A stretch of DNA of 64,000 bases from Corythucha ciliata (GCA_038030265.1 CM075937.1:47782198-47846197); one strand, 5' to 3'; shown: positions 44,620-54,159, counted from the first letter of the stretch. The notes: a model not told the origin generated them from the letters alone. Numbers and translations are program-made.

Positions 44620-46003
44620 GGGGATGGACGAAAATGTCCGTCAGGTGCGAGTCGGTTATCCTGAATTTTCCTTTACCACCAGTCGTGTTTACTGCTGATA
44701 TCAAACAAATGTATCGAATGATATTTGTCCATTCTGGTCACCGACAATTTCAGCGAATTCTGTGGCGCCGCTCGCCTGATGAGCCCGTCCAGGAGTTTGA
44801 GCTCACTAGGGTTAGTTTAGGTGTGGCCTCTGCTCCATTCCTGGCGATTAGAACGTTGCATCAGTTGGCTGCAGACCATAAGTCTGAATTTCCTGAAGCT
44901 GCTGAAGTGTTGTTGACGTCTACCTTTGTTGACGACATTCTGACGGGTTGTCCTTCGGTTGAGCAGGCTGAGTCCCTGAGGACCCAGCTTATTATTGGCT
45001 AAGGGAGGTTTCAAACTGAGGAAGTGGACCTCAACCTAATCTGTTAAAGGACATTCCTTCGGACCACATGGGCCCGTGAATTGGTTTCAGTGAGGATGAA
45101 GCTGTTAAGGTTCTCGGGATCCAGTGGGATGATCTGTCCGACTGTTTCGGTTATAGAGTTGCGTTTTCCGATTCTGCCTGTACTAAACGCGAATTACTGT
45201 CGGAAATTGCTCGCCTATTCGACCCCGCAGGGCGGCTGGCACCACTTACTGTTAAGTCCAAAATTCTGATGCAAGAACTGTGGTGTTTGGGCTTGGGGTG
45301 GGATGAAACTCCCCCTCGATCTATTCTGGAGAGAAGGTCATCGTTCACAGCTGATTTGCCTCTTCCGTACGCAGCTGTGGCGTATGTGCGTGCGGCTGAC
45401 TCGGATCAGGTTGTTTCTGTTAGTCTGATTGCAGCCCAAAAATAGGGTCGCGCCTCTAAAAACCGACGCGACTGTGAATCGTTTGGAGCTGGAGCGGGGA
45501 ATCTGGGAGATGCTGCGGGATTCCTGGCGTCTTGGTGTGAAGGTCTCTGAGGTCTACGCCTGGACTGATTCCAGGGTGGTTTTGTCATGGCTTCGTAACC
45601 CCCCCCCCCTCACAACAGTTGAATCAGTTTGTGGCTAACCGTGTGGCTGCTGTTACTGATCTTATCCCACCTGAGAAATGGCGACTTGTGGCGTCAGCGC
45701 AAAATGTGGCTGATTTGGCGTCGCGGGGCCGTTCTCCTTCTGAATTTCTCCATAGCACCACGTGGTTTAGTGGTCCTGACTGGTTTTCCTCTCCCCAGGA
45801 TGAATGTCCTGCTGGGGAAGGGGACTCTTCTGTTGCTGCTCACTGTTTGAGCGATCTGCCTGAGGTTCGAGACCCCAGGATGGCTGTTGTGACTGTGACT
45901 TCGCGCCAACACTTTCTATATATAATATATGTAGGTAGTTTTTACAGAACAATTCAAACGCCCGGCTGTCAAACTCATTCCCGTCCCTTTCGAGCGTTCC
46001 TGA
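44620..46003 (+). pseudogene. BEL/Pao pol fragment: RT, RNase H and extreme C terminus
   Basis: The first frame has PPVVFTADIKQMYRMIFV, LTRVSLGVASAPFLAIRTL and STFVDDILTGC, the RT motifs of BEL/Pao with FVDD at the active site. Later frames carry LSEIARLFDPAGRLAPLTVK, EVYAWTDSRVVLSWL (RNase H) and FVANRVAAVTDLIPPEKW with VADLASRG. From about 45910 the sequence jumps to RPAVKLIPVPFERS and TGA (46001-46003), the end of pol, so integrase has been deleted. At least four frameshifts are present. Confidence 0.83.
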
Positions 46004-46020
46004 AGCTAGTCGCTTCAGTG

Positions 46021-46030
46021 TGGGGCGGGA
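46021..46030 (+). promoter_or_regulatory. Polypurine-tract-like primer site of the BEL/Pao relic
   Basis: TGGGGCGGGA directly precedes TGTTGTGAC, in the position of the polypurine tract and 3' LTR start, 17 bp after the pol stop codon. Confidence 0.45.
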
Positions 46031-46399
46031 TGTTGTGACTTCGCCGCTACTTTTCTGTAATCACGCTTTTAATTGGACATAGGCCCATAACCTGTTGGTA
46101 GCGGAGTCGTGAACGAATGAAACAGAAAACACTTTTTTTATTAGGACAACAATAAACTTGAATAAAATATGATCCAAATGTTGGAGGCTGTGTACAAAAT
46201 TACCCAGTCCAACACATGGGATGACATGACCAATATCAAATAGAATTCCCAAATGATCGGAAACGAATGGTTCGTCAATTCAGGGGCGTAGGTCCGGGGG
46301 ATAGATTCCCCCCCTCCACAGATACAAGTATACGAACGTAGGGACACTAGTAACAATGCTCTAAAGAACACATCTCTAAACATGAGTGTTTCTTGCTAA
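46031..46399 (+). other. Possible BEL/Pao 3' LTR remnant and flank
   Basis: The stretch starts with TGTTGTGAC after the polypurine-like tract, which fits an LTR start. No second LTR copy is in the window to compare with, and the right border cannot be set. TTTTTTTATTAGG at 46133-46145 and a C7 run at 46309 are the only marked features. Confidence 0.35.
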
Positions 46400-46785
46400 T
46401 TTGCAATTTGCAATTGAGGAAAAATGTTAATTCGCGGATACAAATGAAGAACATCAACTAGAAAAAATCACTAATTAGCGCGGCTACTATTAAGAAAAAC
46501 GCTGATTTTTAGTTCGCATTGGGAAGAAGTGATAATTCTGTAAAAAAAAAAAAAAATTGAACAAAATTCTAATTTTCAGCTTAATTTGAAGAAAACGCCA
46601 ATTCTTGGCAAGCATACAGAAAATTCGGCAACGTACGGGTTGGAATAAACGCTACTACGCCGTGAAAAGTTAGAAAAATCGACAATTTGCTGCTAAAATT
46701 GAGGAACATCAATAATTCTCGGATAAAGGGGGGTGAAATTTCTAATTTAAATACGCGCCTTCTGAAGGCAACTTTGTGGTTAAAT
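46400..46785 (+). repeat. Diffuse ~30-bp degenerate repeats
   Basis: Same unit as at 1.4 kb (CTAATTAGCGCGGCTA, AATTCGCGGATA and A-rich spacers), strongly diverged. It ends at the border of the left arm of the tRNA-like inverted duplication. Confidence 0.7.
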
Positions 46786-46890
46786 TAATAAATTAATTAG
46801 ACTGATATTATCCGGATGACGATGGAAGGGCATATAGCCCAACACGATTCGAGTTTCGAGAAAAAATGGCTCTCCGGCGGGATTTGAACC
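46786..46890 (-). pseudogene. 3' part of the left tRNA-like gene plus its downstream flank, cut off by the I-like element
   Basis: On the minus strand this reads GGTTCAAATCCCGCCGGAG and AGCC (T-arm 3' half and acceptor, 46890-46868). About 80 bp follow that match the sequence downstream of the tRNA-like gene at 51511-51583 (CGAATCGTGTTGGGCTAT, ATCAGTCTAATTAATTTATT). The 5' half of the same gene is at 51293-51234. GGTTCAAAT occurs on both sides of the I-like element. Confidence 0.8.
46882..46890. repeat. Target-site duplication of the I-like element, 3' copy
   Basis: GGTTCAAAT on the minus strand, immediately after the element's A-rich tail; the other copy is 51234-51242. It is the core of the tRNA B box. 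Confidence 0.8.
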
Positions 46891-46931
46891 GTTTTTTTTT
46901 GTTTGTTTTTTTTTTACCCTACGCCGATCTA

Positions 46932-48272
46932 TCATGGCTCTTCCGCCGTAAGACCTTTTGCAGCCCAATACAGAGAAGCGAACTTCGACCAATTGGTCTC
47001 GTCGGAAGCAAATGCTAGTCTAATGTCCTCAAGTCGAGGACAGTCAAAAAGATGTTGGGAGGTCATAATTGAGTTTGTGCTGCAGAGAGTACAGTGAGGG
47101 TCGTCCTTCAGGTGAATTCTATGCAGATGTGCATTCAGGTAGTCGTGTCCAGTGACAGCTCGGAAAGCGGCCACTGATTCGTGACGAGGGAGGTCTCGTG
47201 GGACACGCTCATTTGGGTTGAGAAGGGTGGACCACTGTTTGCCCTCAGCCGAGAGTCTCTGTTGCTCCTGCAGTCTGTCATTAATGGAGGATATTGATAG
47301 GCTTTTTGCTGCAAGGTAACTGACTGGTGCATCGGGCATGTCCATCAGGGAGCCTTCTTTGGCTAGGGCGTCAGCCCGCTCATTTCCCCAGATTCCAACT
47401 TGCGAGGGGATCCACTGTAATGCCAGTGTAACCCCATCACCGAGCAACCGCTCTATGAGTTTCCTACCTTCAAGCACATCTCGGGAGGCTGTCGAAGTGG
47501 TGCACAGACTTATAATCGCAGCCTGAGAGTCACATAAGATAACGGACTTTGGACAATTTATAGAGCCAAGCATCCTGAGAGCCAGTATCACTGCCCGAAT
47601 CTCCCCGTCAAAATTACTGGCAAGAACCCCAACCGGCGCAGCGATGGATCCTGCCGTTGAATACACGCCAGCCCCTCCATTACGCCTTGCTCCAGCAGCT
47701 GAACCATCGGTGTACACCCGTAACCATTCATCTTCTGGGAACCGAGTGTGTATAGTTTCCAGCGCGACTGTCTTCAGCTCAATGGGAGGGGTTGTCGATT
47801 TTGAGACTGGCGAGATTAGGGTGTTGTAGCAAAGTGCTGTGCGGCGAGGGACAAGCTCTCCAGCAGATTTAAACTGCTCAGGATTTTGAAGAGACTGCGT
47901 GAGACCATACTCGTCTTTCAGGGATTCAACCTTGGCCAGGAATGTGGTTTGGGAGGAGAGCCTGGGAACTGCAGCAGCTGGGCTGTATGACTTCCAGTGT
48001 TCCACATCGCTTCGCTGAAGTCGCTCGACAAGAACCAGAGCTGCTGATTCCCTCCTGTAATGTTGGGGCTCAATCCCTGTTTGCAGCTCCATTGCAACGA
48101 TTGGGGTCGACACAGCGCCACCCGTTATGAGTCGGAGTGCATGGTTTTGGGCCACATCGATCTTCTTAACAGTTGCCGTTGAAGCAGTCACCATAAGCTC
48201 ACTTCCATATTCCATGGAGGGTCTAACATAGCTCTTGTATGCAAGTGTCAGTACATCCTGCGAAGCTCCCCA
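46932..48272 (-). pseudogene. Post-RT and RNase H region of the I-like element
   Basis: In the same frame as the RT, but separated from it by a single TAG at 48275-48273. It reads SYVRPSMEYGSELM, then VYTDGSAAG, NFDGEIRAVILALRML, LCDSQAAIISL and GNERADALAKEG, which supply the four acidic RNase H residues. The C terminus has RAVTGHDYLNAHLHRI and CTLCSTNSIMTSQHLFDC, a C-x2-C...H-x4-C finger. The frame is open for about 445 codons to the stop at 46932. Nothing in it looks degraded. Confidence 0.88.
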
Positions 48273-49323
48273 CTAAGTGCCAGTTAGTCTTTTGAGTAAG
48301 CTCAATCTCTTTGTGCCTTTCTGTGCATTATATTCGGCTTGTGCGTTCCAGGTTAAACGAGAATCCAGCTTAATGCCAAGGTACGTTGCACAGTCAGTTT
48401 TCCTCAAAGGGTTGACTCCAAGCGATAAAGAAATGGAGTGCTTCCTGGTGGAGAGGGTGAAAAGCTGGAACTCTGTCTTGAGAGTGTTGACCTCCATTTC
48501 GTTTGTTGATGCCCAGTCAGAAAGACGGCCCAGTGAGTCATTCAAAGCTGACTCCAAAGCTGGAATATTGCTCGACGTTGCCCAAAGGACTAAGTCGTCT
48601 GCATAGAGCAGTGCATTGACTCCTGGAGTCGAAGTGACAGCTGATATCACGTCATCTATCATCACATTAAAGAGAGTCGGACTAAGGACTGCCCCTTGAG
48701 GAACCCCATTTCGTGTCTGTCGAAAGGATGAGCATTCATCTCCATACCGCACTCGAATGAATCTCTGCGAGAGGAAGGATCGAAGGGAGGCAAAAAGGCG
48801 GCCACTGAGCCCAATGTTCTGGAGCTTTTGGACAAGCAGCCTTCTGCACACCCTGTCGAATGCAGTTCTAAAATCAACAAACACAGCAAGGGTGCTCTGT
48901 TTGTGATGGAAGCCATCTTTTATCCTTTGGGTTAACCGCAGAACTTGTTCTATGGTGCCCCTATGCTTCCTGAAGCCTGCTTGTTCCACTGACAGTAGAT
49001 TGTACCGGTCCAGGTACCGTTGCAGTCGGCCAAGGACCAGTCTCTCAAAAACTTTAGAAAAAACACTTGTGAGTGCAATAGAGCGGTAGCTTGCTGGGCT
49101 CTCTGCTGGTTTACCAGTTTTCAGTATTGGAACAATTTCTGATTTCCTCCAGTCAGCTGGGAAGTGTGTCCTCCATGCTAGATTTAGGAAGGTTCTGACA
49201 GTCTCTCTGGCGGAAGTACCCAAATTTATTAGAAATTCTGGCAGCAAGTCGTCTGGCCCCGCGCTCCTGCCTTTCCTCGTGATCTGAAGTGCTGAGTCAA
49301 CTTCCTCCCATGAAAAATCGTTG
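48273..49323 (-). pseudogene. Reverse transcriptase domain of the I-like element
   Basis: After the foldback insertion the frame continues with SAGPDDLLPEFLINLG and ILKTGKPAESPASYRSIAL. Motif A is FVDFRTAFDRV, motif B GVPQGAVLSPTLFNVMIDDV, motif C LLYADDLVLW and the thumb YLGIKLDSRLTW; all catalytic residues are intact. It ends at a TAG after KRLTGT, beyond which the frame continues into RNase H. The polymerase copies element RNA at a nicked target. Confidence 0.88.
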
Positions 49324-49327
49324 TTAA

Positions 49328-49715
49328 GGCGGGGTTTCAGGCGGGTCTCCTCGACCCCTTCCCAGTCACCCCTCGCCTAAACTTCGCACATAAATTTTGG
49401 CTCCATTTCTGCATCAATATTCGATTTCAGCCTCATTTTAATCTTCAGGAAGTTCTACAGTGACGTTAGATCTTGCTTTTCCAGATTTCATTCCTAAAAT
49501 TACCTTAAAACACATTCAAATTGTAAAGTGATTTGGGGTTATTTTAGGGATAAAATTTGAAAAAGCAAGATCTAACGTCACTGTAGAGCTTCCTGAAGAT
49601 TAAAATGAGACGTTGAAATCGAATATTGACGCAGAAACGGAGCCAAAATTTATGTGCAAAGTTTAGGCGAGGGGCGACTGGGAAGGGGTCGAGGAAACCC
49701 GCCTGAAACCCCCCC
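49328..49715. mobile_element. TTAA-flanked foldback (MITE-like) element, copy 1
   Basis: 388 bp lie between TTAA at 49324-49327 and TTAA at 49716-49719. The two halves are inverted copies over about 175 bp (start GGCGGGGTTTCAGGCGGGT, end the complement) with about 15 differences, nearly all transitions, so a transcript would fold into one long hairpin. Removing the element and one TTAA (392 bp) restores the reading frame of the host polyprotein exactly, which identifies TTAA as the target duplication. Such targets are typical of piggyBac-type transposases. It codes for nothing. Confidence 0.88.
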
Positions 49716-50972
49716 TTAAGAAGTTCGTGTTCTCCTTCTCTGGAGCAGGTGGGAATTGCAGATGTCGTTGGTTCCAAGACTTTTGAAGTTGGGCGATAGT
49801 TGCTCACACTGGCAAAATGCTTAACGAATAAGCGTGCAATATCCCGGTCAGAAGTAATAAATACCTGGCCCTTTCTTATTGGGTTTTTTCGAGGATGAGG
49901 GTCGTTATTTAGACGGGAGATGTAACGGTGAGCCTTTATGCCGTCTTTACGAAAGTCCAGGTTCTGGAGGAAGCTTCTGAGTGAGGAGTTCTTAGCAGAA
50001 ATAATTTCTCTCTTCAGAGAGGCAACTTTCTGTTTCAAGTCCATGCGATCATCTGGGCTTTGGGAAGTCCGATAGGCTGCAGCTGCTCTGTCTCGCTCTG
50101 TTTTCAATGCTTCTAGGTGTTCATTCCAGAATGGCTGGTAGTTTTTCACTTGACCGCGAGGAACACTTTGGTGCGCCGCAGCAATGATCGCTGTGGTGAT
50201 CCTTCTCAGTGACTCCTCTACCTCATTGGATACCAGATTTGTACACACGAGTCGATCAGTGGCCTTGGCAAACTTTCCCCAATCTGCCTTCTTTACGTTC
50301 CATCTTGGCCTTCTCTTTTCTTTGAGCAAGTAAGGGCCAATGTCTTCTTTTACCATCAGGATGCTGTGACCAAAGGATTCTGGTGGTTGGATCAGAGATA
50401 AGGACACATTTGAGGCAGTTGTTGAGTGTGCTAACACTGTATCAGGCTTTGATGTTGCGCCAGTGTAAGCTAAGAAGGTGGGCTTTCTGTCTGGGGTTAG
50501 GTACGTATTCGGCCAGGTTTTCATCAATAAAGTTTTCCCAGGTCCTCCCCACAGGTTCTGTTCGGCTATAATCCCATCTGGTGGACGGGGCATTAATGTC
50601 GCCACATAGTATGCAATGGCGATCCCATATATCTTCTAACCAGGCAAGTGAGGGGTTATTGCGCGGCGGGTTATACGCAAAGACTAAACGTCGATGTGTT
50701 TTCCCTTTCCATATCTTCAGCTCGACAGCCTCCATTTTGTTGGGCACGCTCATCTCTTTTCTTATTGAGAACTGCACAGTTAGCGTTGACTTCGCAGCCA
50801 CCAAGATTCCAGATGAGCATTGTCGGCTTCTAGGGAGGACATACGTCTGGTAGCCAGGAGCTTGGAACTTCGTGAGATTGTCTGTAGCGGCACCCGCCTC
50901 AACAATTGCATATACGTCAGTGTCGTTTTCTGTTATATGCAGCTGTAGCTCAGTAAACTTTGCGTCAGTCAA
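49716..50972 (-). pseudogene. AP-endonuclease and linker of the I-like element, one frameshift
   Basis: The frame is open from about 51080 through NAGGLTDAKFTELQLHI, with VYAIVEAG (catalytic Glu), SSGILVAAKSTL and LCGDINAPSTRWDYS (catalytic Asp/Asn). Near 50485-50500 it shifts by one base and continues with PTFLAYTGATSKPDTV and PPESFGHSILMV. The last of these corresponds to the SDH motif, but with Gly in place of Asp, either a lineage feature or damage. A helical linker follows (YQPFWNEHLEALKTERDRAA and on), then the TTAA foldback element at 49719. Confidence 0.82.
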
Positions 50973-51233
50973 ACCTCCGGCGTTCCCGGAGTGGCTGTTG
51001 GTGGCTTGTTTGGTCTTGGTCTTGTTCGGTGATGGCCTTGACGTTGGCGTTGGCGAGTGCCAATTTCAGGCCGATTTCGGCTCATGATGTCGCTATAACG
51101 TTGGGCTGACGTGCGGCGACTGCGTATGCGTTCAGTATCCCCTCTACTTGATTGCGTTGAATCTATCCAGCAGTAGAGTGCAATGGGGACGTCCAGGGGC
51201 AGGAACGTGGACAAGCATACATCACCCCCCAAA

Positions 51234-51293
51234 ATTTGAACCCACAACCTCTGGATTACCAGTCCAGCACGCTGCCAATTGCGCCACGGAGAC
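51234..51293 (-). pseudogene. 5' part of the left tRNA-like gene, interrupted in its B box
   Basis: From 51293 the minus strand reads GTCTCCGTGGCGCAATTGG, the same acceptor, A-box, D and anticodon arms as the right-hand copy (51511 onward), down to GGGTTCAAAT at 51234, where the I-like element begins. The rest of the gene is at 46890-46868. Confidence 0.8.
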
Positions 51294-51510
51294 GCCTTTG
51301 GGAGTCGTACTCCGAGGGATAAGCTAAGCCGAACCCCACCCAGGTCCATTGTTTCTCGAAACTCCATTGAAATATCCATTCAACAACATCTAGATAAGAT
51401 AAAATTCGGCGTGGTTTACCGATCAGGAGAAGCGCCTAGAGTCTCGAGAAAAAAATGGACCTGGGTGGGGTTCGGCTTAGCTTATCCCTCGGAGTACGAC
51501 TCCCAAAGGC
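51294..51510. repeat. Inverted repeat joining the two tRNA-like genes head to head
   Basis: About 63 bp upstream of each tRNA-like gene are the same in inverted orientation (51294-51357 and 51448-51510; GCCTTTGGGAGTCGTACTCC at the tRNA side), with an unrelated spacer of about 90 bp. Together with the genes and about 80 bp downstream, each arm was at least 215 bp before the I-like insertion. Matching upstream flanks argue for a segmental inverted duplication rather than two SINE insertions. Confidence 0.8.
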
Positions 51511-51583
51511 GTCTCCGTGGCGCAATTGGCAGCGTGCTGGACTGGTAATCCAGAGGTTGCGGGTTCAAATCCCGCCGGGGAGC
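51511..51583 (+). tRNA. tRNA-like gene, anticodon GGT (Thr) by position, possibly a pseudogene
   Basis: A full cloverleaf can be drawn: acceptor GTCTCCG/CGGGGAG, D stem GCGC/GCGT, anticodon stem CTGGA/TCCAG with loop CTGGTAA (anticodon GGT), and T arm GCGGG-TTCAAAT-CCCGC. A box and B box (GGTTCAAATCC) are good. The first acceptor pair is G-G and the fourth is T-G, and a GGT anticodon is not expected among eukaryotic nuclear tRNA-Thr genes. The head resembles metazoan tRNA-Asn and tRNA-Trp. It may therefore be a pol III-competent tRNA relic or the head of a SINE. Confidence 0.6.
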
Positions 51584-51694
51584 CAGTTGTTCTCGAAACT
51601 CGAATCGTGTTGGGCTATGCCCTTCCATCGTCGTCCGGATAACATCAGTCTAATTAATTTATTAATTAAAATACCGGAGACAGATTTATTCATT

Positions 51695-52720
51695 ATATCC
51701 ATTTGTGGTTAAAATTAAGAAAAGCGGCAAATTCATGCACGGCTATAAGTAAAAACGAAGAAAGAAGCAATAATCTATACTTAAAAGTAATATAAAATTG
51801 CTAATGCGGTGCTAAAATGTGAAAAACCCGCTAATTTGCGGGTAATATTCATAAAATAAATAATTAGTCTGGCCAGTGGCGGACTTGCCAAGGAGGGGTG
51901 GGTGTCCAAACCACCCCCGCGCCCCTTGTGCGTGGCGCCCCTCGCAGACCATCGTCAGATTATCATAAATAATAGATTAAAAACGAATATCTGAGCTTAC
52001 CAATTCGCGGACAAAATTGTGGTAAAATTTCCAACTTAAATTCTCGCCTTCGTGCCTTCTGAAGGCAAAGTGGCTAAAATTGAGAAAAACGGCAAATTCA
52101 TCGGCAAAAAACCTAAAAAACACCTCTGATTCGCGGCTTGAACTGAGAAGAAGCGCTGATCTATAGCTAAAAGTAACAAACAATTGCGCGGTGCTAAAAT
52201 GTAAAAAAAAATGCTAATTTGTGGCTAAAAATGGAAAATATAAGCCGATTTGCAGCTAAAATTGCGAAAAACGCCAATTCGTGGCTAAAATTGAGAAAAT
52301 TTGCTAATTCACAGGTTAGAAACGCTACTACGCTGCTAAAAAAAAAATAAAAAGCGACAATTCGCGGGTAAAATTGAGGAAAATCGCTAATTTGCTGCTA
52401 AAATTGAAGAAAAAACCAAAACTCGTGAAAAATCATGAAACATCACTCACGGGTTAAAAACGCTAGGTACTTTGCTGCTAAAGTTGAGAAAATGCGCAAA
52501 TTCATGGATATGGGGGTTGGAGGGGGGGGGAATCGCTAATCCGCGGCTGAAATTGTGAAGAACGATACCACGCGGCCAAAATTGAGAAAAGCGCTAATCT
52601 GCAGGTAAAGTTTACAAAAAGCGCTCACTCTTGGCTAAAATTGAGAAATTCGCGGCTTAAACTGGTCATAGGCGCTAATTGACGGATAGAAAGGGTGAAA
52701 TAGCGGTAATTCGTGGCTAA
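51695..52720 (+). repeat. Diffuse ~30-bp degenerate repeats, + orientation
   Basis: Well-preserved units (AATTCGTGGCTAAAATTGAG, AAAATTTG and similar), with measured spacings of 29 and 31 bp between neighbouring GCTAAAA words around 52200-52310. A G9 run lies at 52518-52530. There is no gene. Confidence 0.85.
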
Positions 52721-52726
52721 AATTTC

Positions 52727-52958
52727 TATTTCTTGTTTATACAGAGGGCTCGTTTTACACCATACGCGGTTTCCCGAGGCGCGAACGCCGAGAGGCCTCC
52801 GCTTGTGTGAACCGAGAAACCTCTTCAAACCGCTGCCGAAGCCGCGAATTTCGGTTCACACATCCGAGGCGCCCACCGCGTTCGCGCCGCGTAGCAACCG
52901 CGCCTCGGGAAACCGCGTATATGTCTGAAACGAGCCCTCTCTGTATAAACAAGAAATA
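52727..52958. mobile_element. 232-bp foldback MITE with GC-rich arms
   Basis: The ends TATTTCTTGTTTATACAGAG and its complement pair. Inside them GGGCTCGTTT...CGCGGTTTCCCGAGGCGCG pairs with the right half, over about 70 bp per arm with some mismatches. If the terminal TA on each side is a duplicated target, a Tc1/mariner-type TA target is possible. The CpG-rich interior contrasts with the AT-rich repeat field around it. Frames of 62-71 codons inside are by-products of the palindrome. Confidence 0.75.
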
Positions 52959-53591
52959 TAATGTTTACTTATTGTTAGCCACACATACGCAGTTATATTT
53001 CGGGGCATTATTGCTAGTTTCCGGTAATTATTCCCGCGAAATGACCAGTTTTTGGTTTTTGGGATTTATTTGGGATCCTTCTTAGTGACAGAGCGGAGCC
53101 ACGGCAGTGCCCAGCATTGGGGAATTGGCATTTTACGGGCTGATTATTTGCGATGTTGCGAGTTTCACGTCTCAGTTTCGCGAAATTACTACAAGTTTCG
53201 AGTATTTATTTTGTGAAATTGCAAGTTTCGGTAAAATTGCAAGTTTCAGTGCTAAATCTCCATGAAGTTGCTAGCTTTCAATTGTTTTTTGTGGGTGCGC
53301 TGTTGGCTCACGAGATTCGATCCTTACGAGGTACTATTACTCCCAACAAAATTGCAACATTGGGGGGGGGGGGAGGAATATCCACGAAATTGGATGTTTC
53401 CAGTCATAATTTACGTGAAATTGTAAGTTTCAGCGGAATTGCGCGTTTTGACAAGCGGACATTGTCGTCGAGCCGGCCATTAAGCGCAAAAATGGCGACT
53501 TTAGCACAAAAATGGAGATTTTAGTTGGCACTAAAATTGTGATTATGGCTAAAAACTGGCAATTTTACCACCAAGCTGGTATTATTTCAGG
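52959..53591. other. Degenerate AAATTGCAAGTTTC-type repeats
   Basis: From about 53150 to 53530, words such as GTGAAATTGCAAGTTTCGG and AAATTGCTAGTTTC recur every 20-40 bp, as at 21.3-21.6 kb. A G11 run lies at about 53362. The 123-codon frame across this block (53153-53524) follows the repeat and is rejected as a gene. Confidence 0.5.
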
Positions 53592-53878
53592 TGTGTTTGT
53601 TTTTTTTTTTTTTTTTTGGAGGAGCAAAGAGCCAGATCTTCGAGCGTGGCCACTTTCAGGGTGCTATAATAGTCAGTTTGGCCACTTCTTTCGGCGCTGC
53701 AAGTCAGATTTGTCATTATTATGGATGAAATGGTGTTGTATTCTTCTTCTCTTTTTCCTTTTCCCCTTCCTTTCTTCCGACTACCCACACAGTTTATCTC
53801 TTGTCCTTCTTTTACCTCAGTTCAGTTCTCAGTGAAATAAAGTACTTATCACTTCTAAAATGCGTGCTCATTACAACA
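53592..53878 (+). mobile_element. Probable 5' LTR of a Ty3/gypsy element
   Basis: The segment begins TGTGTTTG and ends TTACAACA (TG...CA), two bases before a clear primer-binding site, and contains AATAAAG at 53836 as a likely poly(A) signal. The right border is set by the primer site. The left border is a guess because no second LTR is in the window. A T18 run near its start is unusual. Confidence 0.4.
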
Positions 53879-53880
53879 AT

Positions 53881-53893
53881 TGGCGACGAGGAT
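53881..53893 (+). promoter_or_regulatory. Primer-binding site complementary to tRNA-Ser
   Basis: TGGCGACGAGGAT is complementary to the 3' end of a metazoan tRNA-Ser(GCT) including CCA (...ATCCTCGTCGCCA, from general knowledge). It primes minus-strand cDNA synthesis in the gypsy element that follows. Confidence 0.75.
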
Positions 53894-54159
53894 AAATTTT
53901 GAACTTTTTATTTTCTATTGTTTTTTTCTTTTCGTTCGGCGATGTACGTGAAACATTTACCGTTCCGTGCAGTTCGTTTTTTCTAATGACGCAGACGAAG
54001 AGGAAAACATTTTTCTTTCTATTCTCGGCGCGTGAAGGCCTAAGGATATAACACTCAGTGCATTCCATTGCACCCCCTGTCCACCTCCTTCTAGCAGACT
54101 CAGCCTTCTTTTTTTTTTTTTTTCCTCTGGTCTTACTCGTTTTATTTTCCTTTTTCTAA

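Larger units (their letters stand above)
46891..51233 (-). mobile_element. I-like non-LTR retrotransposon inserted in a tRNA-like B box
   Basis: The element runs on the minus strand from 51233 to an A-rich tail (A10CA3CA9C) at 46891, between 9-bp copies of GGTTCAAAT. It carries an AP-endonuclease, RT and RNase H in one polyprotein frame broken by one frameshift, one stop and one foldback element. A short basic frame (51233 to 50969, ending PPTATPGTPEV) lies at its 5' end and may be the remains of an ORF1. Length without the foldback is about 3.95 kb, short for an I-type element with full ORF1, so 5' truncation is likely. Confidence 0.87.

Noticed and set aside
51294..51510. Inverted repeat as the ends of a DNA transposon
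   Set aside because: The repeated arms contain whole tRNA-like genes and extend past them on both sides. No terminal motif or target duplication is present, so an inverted duplication explains it better.
53153..53524. 123-codon open frame
   Set aside because: The amino-acid repeats (VSVKLQVSV) mirror the DNA repeat AAATTGCAAGTTTC. There is no domain and no splice context.
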